From Nitrospina sp. (lineage in GTDB: Bacteria > Nitrospinota > Nitrospinia > Nitrospinales > VA-1): a DNA stretch of 64,000 nt. This document shows, piece after piece, positions 17,937 through 26,560 of this stretch. The position numbers were made by a program, and so were the translations under genes. Position 1 is the first letter of the stretch. The number at the start of each line of letters is the position of its first letter. The DNA lies in assembly GCA_018653085.1 (NCBI GenBank), contig JABIAY010000059.1, positions 58,688 through 122,687 of the forward strand. The letters are read 5' to 3'. Under the pieces are notes generated by a model. It made no database searches, was not told the DNA's origin, and was given only the letters and a program-made list of their open reading frames with translations.

Positions 17937-19713
17937 TTTTATGTGAAAAACTTATGATCGTATCGCCTGGTTTTGTGCGGATATGGTCTTCAAAGAAATC
18001 CAGCTCTCCATTACTCTGAACTCGTATGAATGGTGTTATTTTTCCTTCATTACTGGATTTAAGTTTTTCCATATCGAATTCCTCGGTCAGCCGGGTCCTT
18101 TGAAATCTCCATTCTTCTACATATAAAACGATCAGTTCCTTGTATACCAGATTGCCGCCAAACAAAACTTTTCCCCTGAATGAACTGCTCAACTGTCTTC
18201 TTTCAACTTTTCTTTCAGTTGTTGCGATTTGAAATACCTTGTCTCTTCCAAAATGCTGAAGGTAGACACTGCACACAAGGGAGTTGTAGGCATGGTTGCC
18301 TGTGTTTGCCAGGAGATACCCCATGTCGGAAAGCTCCAGGGCCTGATGCACACTTTCAGACAGGACTTCTCCATAGTGAATGGGAACCCCCAGAAGGCGA
18401 GCCTGCTTTAAATGGTTCCAGGAATCACTCGCCAGCAAAACCGGTAGGCCGGCTTTTTGTAATGTTAAAGCCAGATCCACACTCCATTTATGGGCGCCTA
18501 CAATTAAAACTCCATTATTGGACTTGCCGGCAAGTTCCAGACGGCGAGCCAACCACCCGATGCTGAATCCATGCAGTATCACCGTTGAAAAAACCACAGC
18601 AAATACTAAAGGAAGGAGTAACTCGGCGTTTTCAAAAGAATGTTCCTGCAATTTGAGACCCAGCAAACCAGCAATGGAAGTGGCAACGATTCCGCGAGGC
18701 GCGATCCAACCAATAAATAATCTTTCCTGCCAGCTCAACCCTGCTCCGAAAGTGGAAAGCCAAACCGATGCAGGCCGCACTAGAAACAAAAAGCCGAATA
18801 AAAATCCAAAAACACGCCAGTTTAAACTTGCCAGGTTTTCCGGAGTTATATCTGCCGTTAATAATATAAAAACGACAGGAACCATAATGACGGTAATAGT
18901 TTCTTTGAACTTTCTGAGGTCATGGATGATCAGCAGTCCAATATTGCCCATGGTTATTCCCATAACCGTGACTGTTAGCAGGCCGAGTTCTTCCTGGAAA
19001 ATATTAGTCAGCGCATAAAGAGATAAAACGGTTGCAAATACCAATGGCAATTTTAAAAATTCGGGAGCGTGGCCTTTCTCAAAAATAAATTTCAAAAGAT
19101 GACCCCCGGCAATTCCAATTAAAATGGAAGAGGCCACCGCTCCCAAAAGGTAAAAAATGGTGGTTTTATTCAGAGAAATAGTTTCTCCGGCTACCGTGAA
19201 TTGAAAAACAAGAACCGCCAATAGAATGCCTATCGGATCGTTGATGATACCTTCCCATTTCAAAAGAGAAGAGGTGCGTGCCTTCAATTTTGTTTGCCGG
19301 ATCAAGGGTAAGATAACGGTTGGGCCGGTAACCACAAGGATGGCGGATAGCAATAAGGACAGGGAGTAAGAGAGACCCGCTATCCAATGGCAAATCAGAA
19401 AACCAAAAAACCAGGAAAGTGGAAGACCAAAACAAATGAGTTGCTTGACAGCCCTTCCGGTATGTTGCAGTTCGTGGAACTTAAGATTCAATCCCCCCTC
19501 GAATAAAATAATAGCCAGGGCGAGCTTGATAATAGATTCTACGAGGACTCCAAAATCCTGATTTGGGTTGACCAAATGAAATACAGGGCCAATGAGAAGA
19601 CCGACTACAGAAAATAGTACAATAGAAGGAATTTTCAGGCGCCATGCCAGCCAATGGCAAAGGATCCCTGAAATTACGATCAGGACGAGCTTATGTAAGA
19701 CGATATATTCCAT
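17908..19713 (-). CDS. CPA-type Na+/K+:H+ antiporter with C-terminal TrkA-N-like domain
   Basis: The 601 aa protein has about 12 membrane helices containing ILFEGGLNL, 'VTGPTVILPLIRQ' and 'EGIINDPIGILLAVL', hallmarks of the CPA1 NhaP/CvrA group. A Rossmann-like TrkA-N domain (about 398-510, 'NNGVLIVGAHKWSVDLAL') and a small C-terminal domain follow. It should exchange Na+ or K+ for protons, gated by nucleotide. Its last residues (KKGSTLSS) and stop are encoded by the tRNA-linked terminator repeat, so its natural C-terminus may have been replaced. Confidence 0.88.
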   Translation of the reverse strand: MEYIVLHKLVLIVISGILCHWLAWRLKIPSIVLFSVVGLLIGPVFHLVNPNQDFGVLVESIIKLALAIILFEGGLNLKFHELQHTGRAVKQLICFGLPLSWFFGFLICHWIAGLSYSLSLLLSAILVVTGPTVILPLIRQTKLKARTSSLLKWEGIINDPIGILLAVLVFQFTVAGETISLNKTTIFYLLGAVASSILIGIAGGHLLKFIFEKGHAPEFLKLPLVFATVLSLYALTNIFQEELGLLTVTVMGITMGNIGLLIIHDLRKFKETITVIMVPVVFILLTADITPENLASLNWRVFGFLFGFLFLVRPASVWLSTFGAGLSWQERLFIGWIAPRGIVATSIAGLLGLKLQEHSFENAELLLPLVFAVVFSTVILHGFSIGWLARRLELAGKSNNGVLIVGAHKWSVDLALTLQKAGLPVLLASDSWNHLKQARLLGVPIHYGEVLSESVHQALELSDMGYLLANTGNHAYNSLVCSVYLQHFGRDKVFQIATTERKVERRQLSSSFRGKVLFGGNLVYKELIVLYVEEWRFQRTRLTEEFDMEKLKSSNEGKITPFIRVQSNGELDFFEDHIRTKPGDTIISFSHKTKKGSTLSS

Positions 19714-19872
19714 TAAGCGCCAAACCTTATGAATGCAGAGTAATAATGATTCTATTGCAATCTCATGCTATACATAAAACTATAGGGCTAAAACCATATA
19801 AGTATTGTAAACCATGCCGCTTTTGATATGAAAGGACTTAGTCGATTTGACTGAATTCAGAAAACATTTTTT

Positions 19873-21288
19873 ATGACCTTATCTCCCAGAACATTTTCAT
19901 CCATCGCGCTGGCAAAAGAAATAGAATCTCCAGAAAATCCCGGAGCATTGGAAAAACGCGTTGCACTGGTGCCTGCAGATGTTGGCAGGCTTACTCACGC
20001 TGGCATTAAAGTTTATGTCGAATACGGGGCCGGGGAGGGTGTCGGATTCAGTGATCGTGAGTACGAACAAAACAACGCTACTATGCAAACGGCGGAACAA
20101 CTTTATCGGGATAAAGAGATCATTATTAAGTTTAAAGGCCCATCACTCTCTTCAATTGAAGAGATGCGTGAGGGGTGCACCTTATTCTGTATGGCGCATT
20201 TCCACTCTTTTCAAGATCGGGCGAAATTGCTTCAGGACCGACGTGTCAATGTGATTGCAATGGAAGAAATATGTGAATCCCCAAAGGTTAATCCGGATCA
20301 GGAAATTCTAGGTCGCCTTGCCATGGCCGAGTCCTTAAAACCATTTTTTGCAGAAAATACCATTGGGAGCTTGCAGGTCAGGATCATTGGATGGAGTAAA
20401 CGGCTACGCAGTGCAATCCGCCGTTGCGGCAATCGTAATCCATTTTCAGAGCAGGTTATTCAGCCAACATTGTCTTTTGAAGAGCTGAATGCGGTTGGGC
20501 CGGATGCCTTATATTTTTATGACAGTCATGACTTTGAGGATCGACAAGGTATTCTGGCTAAACTGAAAAACAAGGGCACGCATATTTTTGATCTTTATGA
20601 ATTTGAACAGCAGTATGGCGAAAAAGCCATTGCCGCTTATCGTGCCAGCCACCCACCCGCAGAATTTGGCTTGCGCCGTATCCAGTGTCTGCATGAAACC
20701 GGCCAGGCCGGTGCGCGGTACGGCGTTAAATTACTGCAAGAAAATAAACCCACACTGGACATTGTGAACGCAAAGGCGATTGTTCTGGGTTATGGCAATG
20801 TGGCTCAAGGAGCGTTGCATGAACTATACAGTCAGGGGATCAAAGCTGTCCATGTGCTCGGCCGCTCACATACCTCCAAGGGACGCATTGATTTTTGGTT
20901 GAAGGATGTGGACCTGGTGGTAAACGGTGCGGAACAACCCCCGGAATTACGCGGCGTGAACTTTTTAGTTAGCAACCAACACTTAAAAGAGCTTATTCCA
21001 GATCAGTCCGTGGTTATCGATTTGGTCGGTGGCAGTGCAAGCAATCGAAGTCCTGTGGAAGCCGTTATCAGTTGTAGTTTTCTGACAGAGCCCTGTTTTG
21101 TGCAGGATGGTGTCACTGTATCGGCTTTATGGGGATGGCCAATGATGGGCATGATGCGAGAGACTGCCATTCGTTATTCCGGGCAGATCGTCGATGTTTT
21201 AATCGGTCACGAAAAACTTATTGACGGACTTCATTCGCTAAAACCCGGTGTTCAGCGAGCATTGGTTTGTGGTCCTTTTTATCGGTGA
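19873..21288 (+). CDS. Alanine dehydrogenase / PNT-like (saccharopine-dehydrogenase-like) oxidoreductase
   Basis: The 471 aa product shows an AlaDH/PNT N-terminal half ('EKRVALVPADVGRLTHAG', 'EYGAGEGVGFSDREYE') and an NAD(P)-binding Rossmann segment 'IVLGYGNVAQGALHEL' (about 300). Relatives act on alanine, lysine/saccharopine or transfer hydride between nucleotides. The divergent middle and the C-terminal 'SALWGWPMMGMMRETAIRYS' do not match a standard enzyme I can name. It stands alone, divergent from the antiporter, and overlaps the 3' end of the next gene by ten bases. Confidence 0.68.
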   Translation: MTLSPRTFSSIALAKEIESPENPGALEKRVALVPADVGRLTHAGIKVYVEYGAGEGVGFSDREYEQNNATMQTAEQLYRDKEIIIKFKGPSLSSIEEMREGCTLFCMAHFHSFQDRAKLLQDRRVNVIAMEEICESPKVNPDQEILGRLAMAESLKPFFAENTIGSLQVRIIGWSKRLRSAIRRCGNRNPFSEQVIQPTLSFEELNAVGPDALYFYDSHDFEDRQGILAKLKNKGTHIFDLYEFEQQYGEKAIAAYRASHPPAEFGLRRIQCLHETGQAGARYGVKLLQENKPTLDIVNAKAIVLGYGNVAQGALHELYSQGIKAVHVLGRSHTSKGRIDFWLKDVDLVVNGAEQPPELRGVNFLVSNQHLKELIPDQSVVIDLVGGSASNRSPVEAVISCSFLTEPCFVQDGVTVSALWGWPMMGMMRETAIRYSGQIVDVLIGHEKLIDGLHSLKPGVQRALVCGPFYR

Positions 21289-22103
21289 GCAGTGCTTTTG
21301 ACTGCAAAATCAGCCGGGGTTTCGGTTCCTTCAGACACGATAATTTCTTGCGTATGTTCCCCGGCATAAGGGTGCCAGGCCGTCACTTTATATTTGCCTG
21401 CCGGGACTTGATCCAGTTTGAACAAGCCGTTGGCGTCGGTAATGAAATAATAGGGATTCCAAACAATTCTCGCTTCTGCCTCCATATAATTATGTTGGCC
21501 GCATTGCAAAAAGAAATGTTTGTCTTTGCGCTTAAAACGTTTTAATGATTTTGTCGCATCCGCGATCAAAACCTCTGAGGATAACGGTTTGTTGAACAGG
21601 ACTTTCCGGCTGGCTCCTGATACCAGATATCCAATAGGATTATGCAACACGCCGCCATCATGGGTGGTCACGGTCAGGTTGCCGGTTTTTTTTCCTTTGT
21701 CAGTTTTCCTGATGACGGTAATGGCTGGGGAGATATCGCAGTTCTTAAAGTGAAACATAGTGAAGCTTTCCCTGTCCTTTTTCCCCCAGGCTTTTCCCTG
21801 CTCGATATTTTCTATGAATACCACGGCATTCTGTAGTACTCCGTTCGAGCTGAGGATTTTATGATCAAATCGCACACCGTCTTTAGCCTCTGGATGTTTT
21901 GAGCAAGTTTCGCCGTTTTTTTCTTTCATCAGGTCTATGCGGACCTCCTTGAGAGGGCCTTCGTACTTAACCACTCCGGAAATGGACCCGCCATTTGCGA
22001 CTTCTTGCTCCGTGTATTTGGGTTTCCCCGCAGAGACATCCACCGTCGGCAAATTTAATGCCAGAGCGAAGGTAATTACTCCCGCTAATATTTTTCTATC
22101 CAT
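21279..22103 (-). CDS. Secreted carboxypeptidase-regulatory-like (beta-sandwich) protein
   Basis: The start is placed at the Met of MDRKILAGVITFALAL because AGGAAAAGAA precedes it; an upstream Met lacks a ribosome site. A signal peptide is followed by two beta-rich sections. The second contains 'NGLFKLDQVPAGKYKVTAWHP', the CarboxypepD_reg signature. Conserved-looking Cys/His residues (NCDIS, 'FFLQCGQHNYMEAEARI') could bind metal as in cupredoxin-like relatives; that is inference. Probably periplasmic. It converges with the dehydrogenase gene. Confidence 0.65.
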   Translation of the reverse strand: MDRKILAGVITFALALNLPTVDVSAGKPKYTEQEVANGGSISGVVKYEGPLKEVRIDLMKEKNGETCSKHPEAKDGVRFDHKILSSNGVLQNAVVFIENIEQGKAWGKKDRESFTMFHFKNCDISPAITVIRKTDKGKKTGNLTVTTHDGGVLHNPIGYLVSGASRKVLFNKPLSSEVLIADATKSLKRFKRKDKHFFLQCGQHNYMEAEARIVWNPYYFITDANGLFKLDQVPAGKYKVTAWHPYAGEHTQEIIVSEGTETPADFAVKSTAHR

Positions 22104-22176
22104 GGGTTCTTTTCCTGATTTCAATCGATGTGAGTAGGGCCAGTATAACGCCTCCCCCAGTCCTATCCTATAAAAT

Positions 22177-22213
22177 AAGGGGTCAGCTCGAAAGGGTTGA
22201 CCCCTTTTTGCGT
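22177..22213 (+). terminator. GAAA-loop terminator hairpin (family copy 3)
   Basis: AAGGGGTCAGCTC-GAAA-GGGTTGACCCCTT then T-run. Arm substitutions relative to the tRNA-Ala copy keep pairing (T-A/T-G replaced by C-G or G-T). Confidence 0.8.
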
Positions 22214-22320
22214 GGATTGTATGGTATTTGTATCATTGGGGTGAAAAGGTGGGTAGATCACTTTTTATGGCGAACAATAATATTTTTTGATATTTCTTAA
22301 TATCCCAGACAGGACTTAAA

Positions 22321-23028
22321 ATGAAAAAAACATTCCCGGGGTTTCCGAAAGAGCTTTTCAAGTTCCTTTCCGACCTTTCCAAAAACAACAACCGCGAGTG
22401 GTTCAATGCCAATAAAGAACGCTACCGCTCAAACGTGGTTGCCCCGGTGTGTGAATTCATCACTGCTGTCCAGCCAGCCTTGCATAAGATATCTGAATAC
22501 TATGTTGCCGACCCCAGACCGCATGGCGGGTCCATGTTTCGGATATACAAAGACACTCGCTTCTCAAAGGATAAGCGTCCCTACAAGGACCATGTGGGAT
22601 GTCATTTTCGGCACATAGTAGGTAAGGACGCTCACGCGCCTGGGTTCTATATGCACCTTGCACCGGATGAAGTATTTTTTGGCGCGGGAATCTGGAAAGC
22701 CCCCAACCCGGAACTCCATAAAATCCGCACCGCAATAGTGAGGAATCCGGAACAGTGGAAAAAGGTGATCAAAAACAGGTCCATGGTCAAACGGTTTGGT
22801 GGGGTTGATGGAGAAGGGTTAAAACGTCCGCCAAAAGGATTTGATCCGGATCACATCCATGTCCAGGATTTGAAACGTAAAACTTTTTTTGTCCTTCAGA
22901 CCGTTAAACCCTCTTCAGCGTTAAAGCCGGAATTCATCAAGGAGGTGGGAAAGGCTTTCTCGACTGCGGGTCCGCTCGTAAAATTCATTACTGAAGCGCT
23001 TGGATTTTCCTACCAGAAACTAAAATGA
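22321..23028 (+). CDS. DUF2461 family protein
   Basis: A 235 aa soluble protein with the family's opening 'FPKELFKFLSDLSKNNNREWFNANKERY', here split as FPKELFKFLSDL and NNREWFNANKERY, then 'GGSMFRIYKDTRFSKDKRPY' and 'GFYMHLAPDEVFFGAGIWKA'. DUF2461 proteins are common in bacteria and have no established activity. No partner is apparent. The stop overlaps the ATG of a chimeric 27-codon frame. Confidence 0.88.
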   Translation: MKKTFPGFPKELFKFLSDLSKNNNREWFNANKERYRSNVVAPVCEFITAVQPALHKISEYYVADPRPHGGSMFRIYKDTRFSKDKRPYKDHVGCHFRHIVGKDAHAPGFYMHLAPDEVFFGAGIWKAPNPELHKIRTAIVRNPEQWKKVIKNRSMVKRFGGVDGEGLKRPPKGFDPDHIHVQDLKRKTFFVLQTVKPSSALKPEFIKEVGKAFSTAGPLVKFITEALGFSYQKLK

Positions 23029-23108
23029 AGAGTCGCTCCGATTTGTCTGCAAGTTTTTATTCAGACTTGCCGGCATTCTTGAATGCAATTAATGAGGTCT
23101 TTGTGTAA
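23025..23108 (+). pseudogene. Chimeric mini-ORF: 5' of the DUF3095 gene joined to 3' of a REC domain
   Basis: The 27 codons run MKSRSDLSASFYSDLPAFLN then AINEVFV. The first 17 or so resemble the start of the DUF3095 gene at 24631 (SASFYSDLP, near-identical at the base level). The last ten match the end of the hybrid kinase at 14665-14694 (FLNAIDEVFA). It looks like a recombination scar rather than a working gene. Confidence 0.6.
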
Positions 23109-23306
23109 AGGTTTTTCCCATCTCTCGTCTTCTCTCGCTTTCCCTGCGCCCGTTTGGTTTAAGCTTATTACAGGGGGAGCTAAAAATTTTGACAGCTGCA
23201 GAAAATTTTTTCCGCATATCAAATCTAGATTTTTTTCTTTGATTTATAGACAAATCATTTACTTTATAAAGAAGGCTTAATTTTGGAATAAACTTACGGA
23301 AAACTC

Positions 23307-24374
23307 ATGAAAATTCTAATGTATTCGTTTCGGAGCTTAAAACCAAAAGCTCTGAAAAGCTTCTTGTGGTTTATTTGGAGAATAGGTCTTGTCGCTCTGG
23401 CAGGATTGTTAGTGAGTTGCGATAATCCTCTGGACCAGAATAAGAATAATATAAATATTCCTAGTGAAGATAGATTACCTGTTTCCATAAGCGTTCCCGG
23501 GCCTCCTGCAAATTGGCTCACCCTTATTGCGGTTGAGAAGGGATTCTTTTCCAGGGAGGGACTAGATATAACTCCCAAACCGTATCCCAGTGGAAAACGT
23601 GCTCTGAAAGGGATGTTTGCCGGGGAAGTGGATTTGGTGACTACAGCCAAAGTGCCGATCGTATTTAGCAGTTTTGATCGCCAGGATTTCTCGATTTTGG
23701 CTACCTTGGGGTCAACTGATAATAGTCCGAAAGTAGTAGCTCGCATGGATCATGGAATTCAGGAGCGCAAGGATTTAAAGGGAAAACGAATTGCCACTCA
23801 AGGAGGATCTTCGGCGCATTTTTTCCTTAACTCTTTTTTGACCAAAAACCGCCTATTGAAAAGTGAGGTTGAGATAATCTTTGGCAAGGTCGAAAAACTT
23901 CCCGAGATGATAAGTGAGGGAAAAGTTGATGCGGTTGCGATCCGGGAGCCATATATAGTTCAAAGCTGGAAATTGTTGGGTGACAGGGCAGTTATTTTTG
24001 AGGAGCCGGGCCTTTTTTCAAAGTCCTTCAATCTCGTAGCGTTTAATAGTTTTATTGAAAATAACCCCAAAATAATCCGAAGAGCCCTGCGGGGACTTTT
24101 GAAGGCAGAAGAGTTTGTGCGAGATCATCCGGATCAGGCAGTTCGGGTTCTCGCTGAAAAACTCAAATTGCCCGAGGCCAGGGTTGTCAAAGTTCTCAAG
24201 CTGGTCAAACTTTCAGTGCACCTTGACGGGGGTCTTTTGCCTGGTCTGGAAGCTCAGGCCCGATGGGCGATTGAAAATAATTTGAAAGAGGGGGAGATTC
24301 TGAACTATTTAGACTTTATAAACCCCGGACCCCTTAAATCCATCCTGCCTGAGGCGGTGTCTCTTGTTCGTTGA
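23307..24374 (+). CDS. Orphan NMT1/SsuA-type substrate-binding lipoprotein
   Basis: The 355 aa product has a long N-terminal basic stretch, a hydrophobic segment and a lipobox LVSC (Cys38). Its periplasmic-binding fold opens 'NWLTLIAVEKGFFSREGLDI' and contains 'LKGMFAGEVDLVTTAKVP' and 'LKGKRIATQGGSSAHFF'. Family members bind nitrate, taurine, sulfonates or thiamine precursors for ABC import. No permease or ATPase gene is nearby, so it may serve a distant transporter or a sensor. The ligand is unknown. Confidence 0.82.
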   Translation: MKILMYSFRSLKPKALKSFLWFIWRIGLVALAGLLVSCDNPLDQNKNNINIPSEDRLPVSISVPGPPANWLTLIAVEKGFFSREGLDITPKPYPSGKRALKGMFAGEVDLVTTAKVPIVFSSFDRQDFSILATLGSTDNSPKVVARMDHGIQERKDLKGKRIATQGGSSAHFFLNSFLTKNRLLKSEVEIIFGKVEKLPEMISEGKVDAVAIREPYIVQSWKLLGDRAVIFEEPGLFSKSFNLVAFNSFIENNPKIIRRALRGLLKAEEFVRDHPDQAVRVLAEKLKLPEARVVKVLKLVKLSVHLDGGLLPGLEAQARWAIENNLKEGEILNYLDFINPGPLKSILPEAVSLVR

Positions 24375-24565
24375 GCCTATAACGAAAGCCCCTTAACCGA
24401 GTCCCCGTTTTTTTCTGTTTAATTTACTATATAACTTAATACTAGATGCGCTTCTCTCGCTTATGGGTATGGACTGGTTGATTTGACTAGCCCCTTGGGT
24501 TTTGGGAATGTATAAGTGTTGTGGGGAAGGGTTGGCCCAGTTTGCGATAGATAAGTCATCTCCCT

Positions 24566-24607
24566 GGGTGTTCCAATGTCAATAAAGGGTGTTCCAATGT
24601 CAATAAA
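24566..24607 (+). repeat. Two perfect tandem 21-base repeats
   Basis: GGGTGTTCCAATGTCAATAAA occurs twice without a gap, ending 23 bases before the DUF3095 start codon. Confidence 0.95.
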
Positions 24608-24630
24608 CTTGCAACCAAACTTAAACTATA

Positions 24631-25833
24631 ATGAAGTTTTACTCAGACTCGTCTGCAAGTTTTTATTCAGACTTGCCAATATTCCGGGAATTTAAAGGGG
24701 TTGCCGATGGAAGCAATTACCACGATGTCCCTGACGATTGGCTGGTTGTTGTTTCTGATATTAAGGGCTCAACCAAGGCAATTGAAAGCGGACGCTACAA
24801 GGAAGTAAATATACTGGGGGCTTCTTCAATTATCGCTGTTCTAAATTGTATTGAGGAAGTTGAGATTCCCTTTGTTTTTGGGGGAGACGGGGCGTCATTC
24901 GTCATTCCGGAATTTTGCAGGAAACCTTTAGAGAGAGCTCTGACTGGCGCACGGCAACTGGCCAACGATAGTTTTGACATGGAACTCAGGATCGGAATCG
25001 TGCCGGTAAAAATTATCGTTGCAGGAGGATTCCGGGTGCGGGTCGCCAAGATGCAGGTCTCGCCGTGGGGAACTTTGGCTATGTTTTCCGGCGGCGGCCT
25101 GGCCTATGCGGAGAAACTCATAAAAGATTCTGAGACCTCCGCAACCTATGAAATACAGTCCGACTCAGGGCATAACGAGGGGCAGGATCTTTTTTCCGGA
25201 CTGGAGTGCAGGTGGGAACCCATCTACAGTAAAAAAGGAGAAACCGTGTGCCTCATGGTTTTGGCTAGAGGGGATAGTGAACTTGAAAATTCTGCGACCT
25301 ACTCCAAATTCATTGAAGAAATGCGAAAGATTTATGGAACAGAGTATAGTCCTATCAGCCCAAAGCAAATGAAGGTCACGTTAGACCCCAAATTATTGGC
25401 TCACGAAACCAAGGTCCGAACGTTCAATAAAAATTTCTTCACCCGTCTGGTTTATCCTGTTTTGCTGCGATTATCTTGTGTCCTGGGGAAAATTATTTTC
25501 AAGTTTGGGCTTCGGGTCGGAGCGATGGATGGAGAGGAGTATCTCAATACGTTGACGAAAAATTCTGACTTCCAAAAATTTGATGACACCCTGCGAATGA
25601 CTATCGACAGCAATCCTGATCAGCGAAAAAAACTTGTCGAGTATCTGGAGTCTCAGATGAAAGTGGGAGCATTATTTTATGGGATTCAAATTTCCGATTC
25701 CGCATTAATGACTTGTATGGTTTTTGATCGCAAAGATCGCCATTTGCATTTTGTGGATGGGGCTTCCGGCGGATACGCTTTGGCGGCGAAGCAAATGAAA
25801 AGCCAACTCGCTGAGAATAAGAAGCATGCTTAA
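24631..25833 (+). CDS. DUF3095 family (adenylate-cyclase-like) protein
   Basis: The 400 aa cytoplasmic protein has 'VVVSDIKGSTKAIESGRYKE' and 'VFGGDGASFVIPE', which resemble the metal-binding and substrate regions of class III nucleotide cyclases and define DUF3095. Whether it makes a cyclic nucleotide is unknown. A strong ribosome site is not evident. Its first codons are duplicated in the mini-ORF at 23025. A Sel1 protein gene follows after 33 bases. Confidence 0.82.
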   Translation: MKFYSDSSASFYSDLPIFREFKGVADGSNYHDVPDDWLVVVSDIKGSTKAIESGRYKEVNILGASSIIAVLNCIEEVEIPFVFGGDGASFVIPEFCRKPLERALTGARQLANDSFDMELRIGIVPVKIIVAGGFRVRVAKMQVSPWGTLAMFSGGGLAYAEKLIKDSETSATYEIQSDSGHNEGQDLFSGLECRWEPIYSKKGETVCLMVLARGDSELENSATYSKFIEEMRKIYGTEYSPISPKQMKVTLDPKLLAHETKVRTFNKNFFTRLVYPVLLRLSCVLGKIIFKFGLRVGAMDGEEYLNTLTKNSDFQKFDDTLRMTIDSNPDQRKKLVEYLESQMKVGALFYGIQISDSALMTCMVFDRKDRHLHFVDGASGGYALAAKQMKSQLAENKKHA

Positions 25834-25866
25834 AGATATCTCCTTCAAAGGAAGGTCCGAAGCATT

Positions 25867-26454
25867 ATGAAACAAATAATATTGGTTTTGGTGTTGCTGT
25901 GGGCAATGCCATCGTTCGCAGATTATCAGGAGGGGTTGGATGCCTTTGAGCGTGGTGACAGCCTGACTGCATTGAAAGAGTTTCGAGCTTTGGCAGAAAG
26001 CAACGATGCCATGGGCCAATATGGTATGGGAGTTTTGCATGATGTGGGGGAAGGGGTCGCGCAAAGTTCGGAGGAAGCGGCGAAGTGGTACCGGCTCGCC
26101 GCCGAGCAGGGTCACGCAGATGCCCAAAATAATCTAGGGGTGATGTATGAAGAGGGAGAAGGTGTTACCCGAAACCATGAAGAAGCGATGCGGTGGTACC
26201 GAAAAGCGGCGGAATTAGGAAATAAAGATGCTCCAAATAATATCGGGGTAATGTATATGACCGGCGTCGGGGTTCGGCGGGATTTTGTGAAAGCATACAT
26301 GTGGTTCAGCATAGCGGGAAAGAGCGATCCTTCTGCCGCGAGCAATAAAAAATTTCTCAAAACAAGGATGACACCTGAAGAAATTACTCAGGCTGAAAGC
26401 CTGGCGGTGGAATGGTTGAATATTCGCGGTCGGGATAAAACAGGGAAAAGTTGA
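25867..26454 (+). CDS. Exported Sel1-like repeat protein
   Basis: The 195 aa product has a signal peptide (MKQIILVLVLLWAMPSFA) and three to four Sel1 repeats, such as 'AQNNLGVMYEEGEGVTRNHE' and 'AMRWYRKAAELGNKDAPNNI', which stack into alpha-helical solenoids for protein binding. Probably periplasmic. Located between DUF3095 and a signalling pair; its partner is unknown. Confidence 0.9.
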   Translation: MKQIILVLVLLWAMPSFADYQEGLDAFERGDSLTALKEFRALAESNDAMGQYGMGVLHDVGEGVAQSSEEAAKWYRLAAEQGHADAQNNLGVMYEEGEGVTRNHEEAMRWYRKAAELGNKDAPNNIGVMYMTGVGVRRDFVKAYMWFSIAGKSDPSAASNKKFLKTRMTPEEITQAESLAVEWLNIRGRDKTGKS

Positions 26455-26560
26455 AAGGGGTTTGCCTCGAAATTTTGGATCCTGGGGAAGATTTTCACAT
26501 CTAATATATTATAGAAACAGTAATAATTTACTGACCCCAAAATACTCGGTGGAAAAATAA

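Noticed and set aside
12748..24600. Prophage or ICE
   Set aside because: No integrase, relaxase, structural or replication gene is visible; only the repeat pattern hints at past integration.
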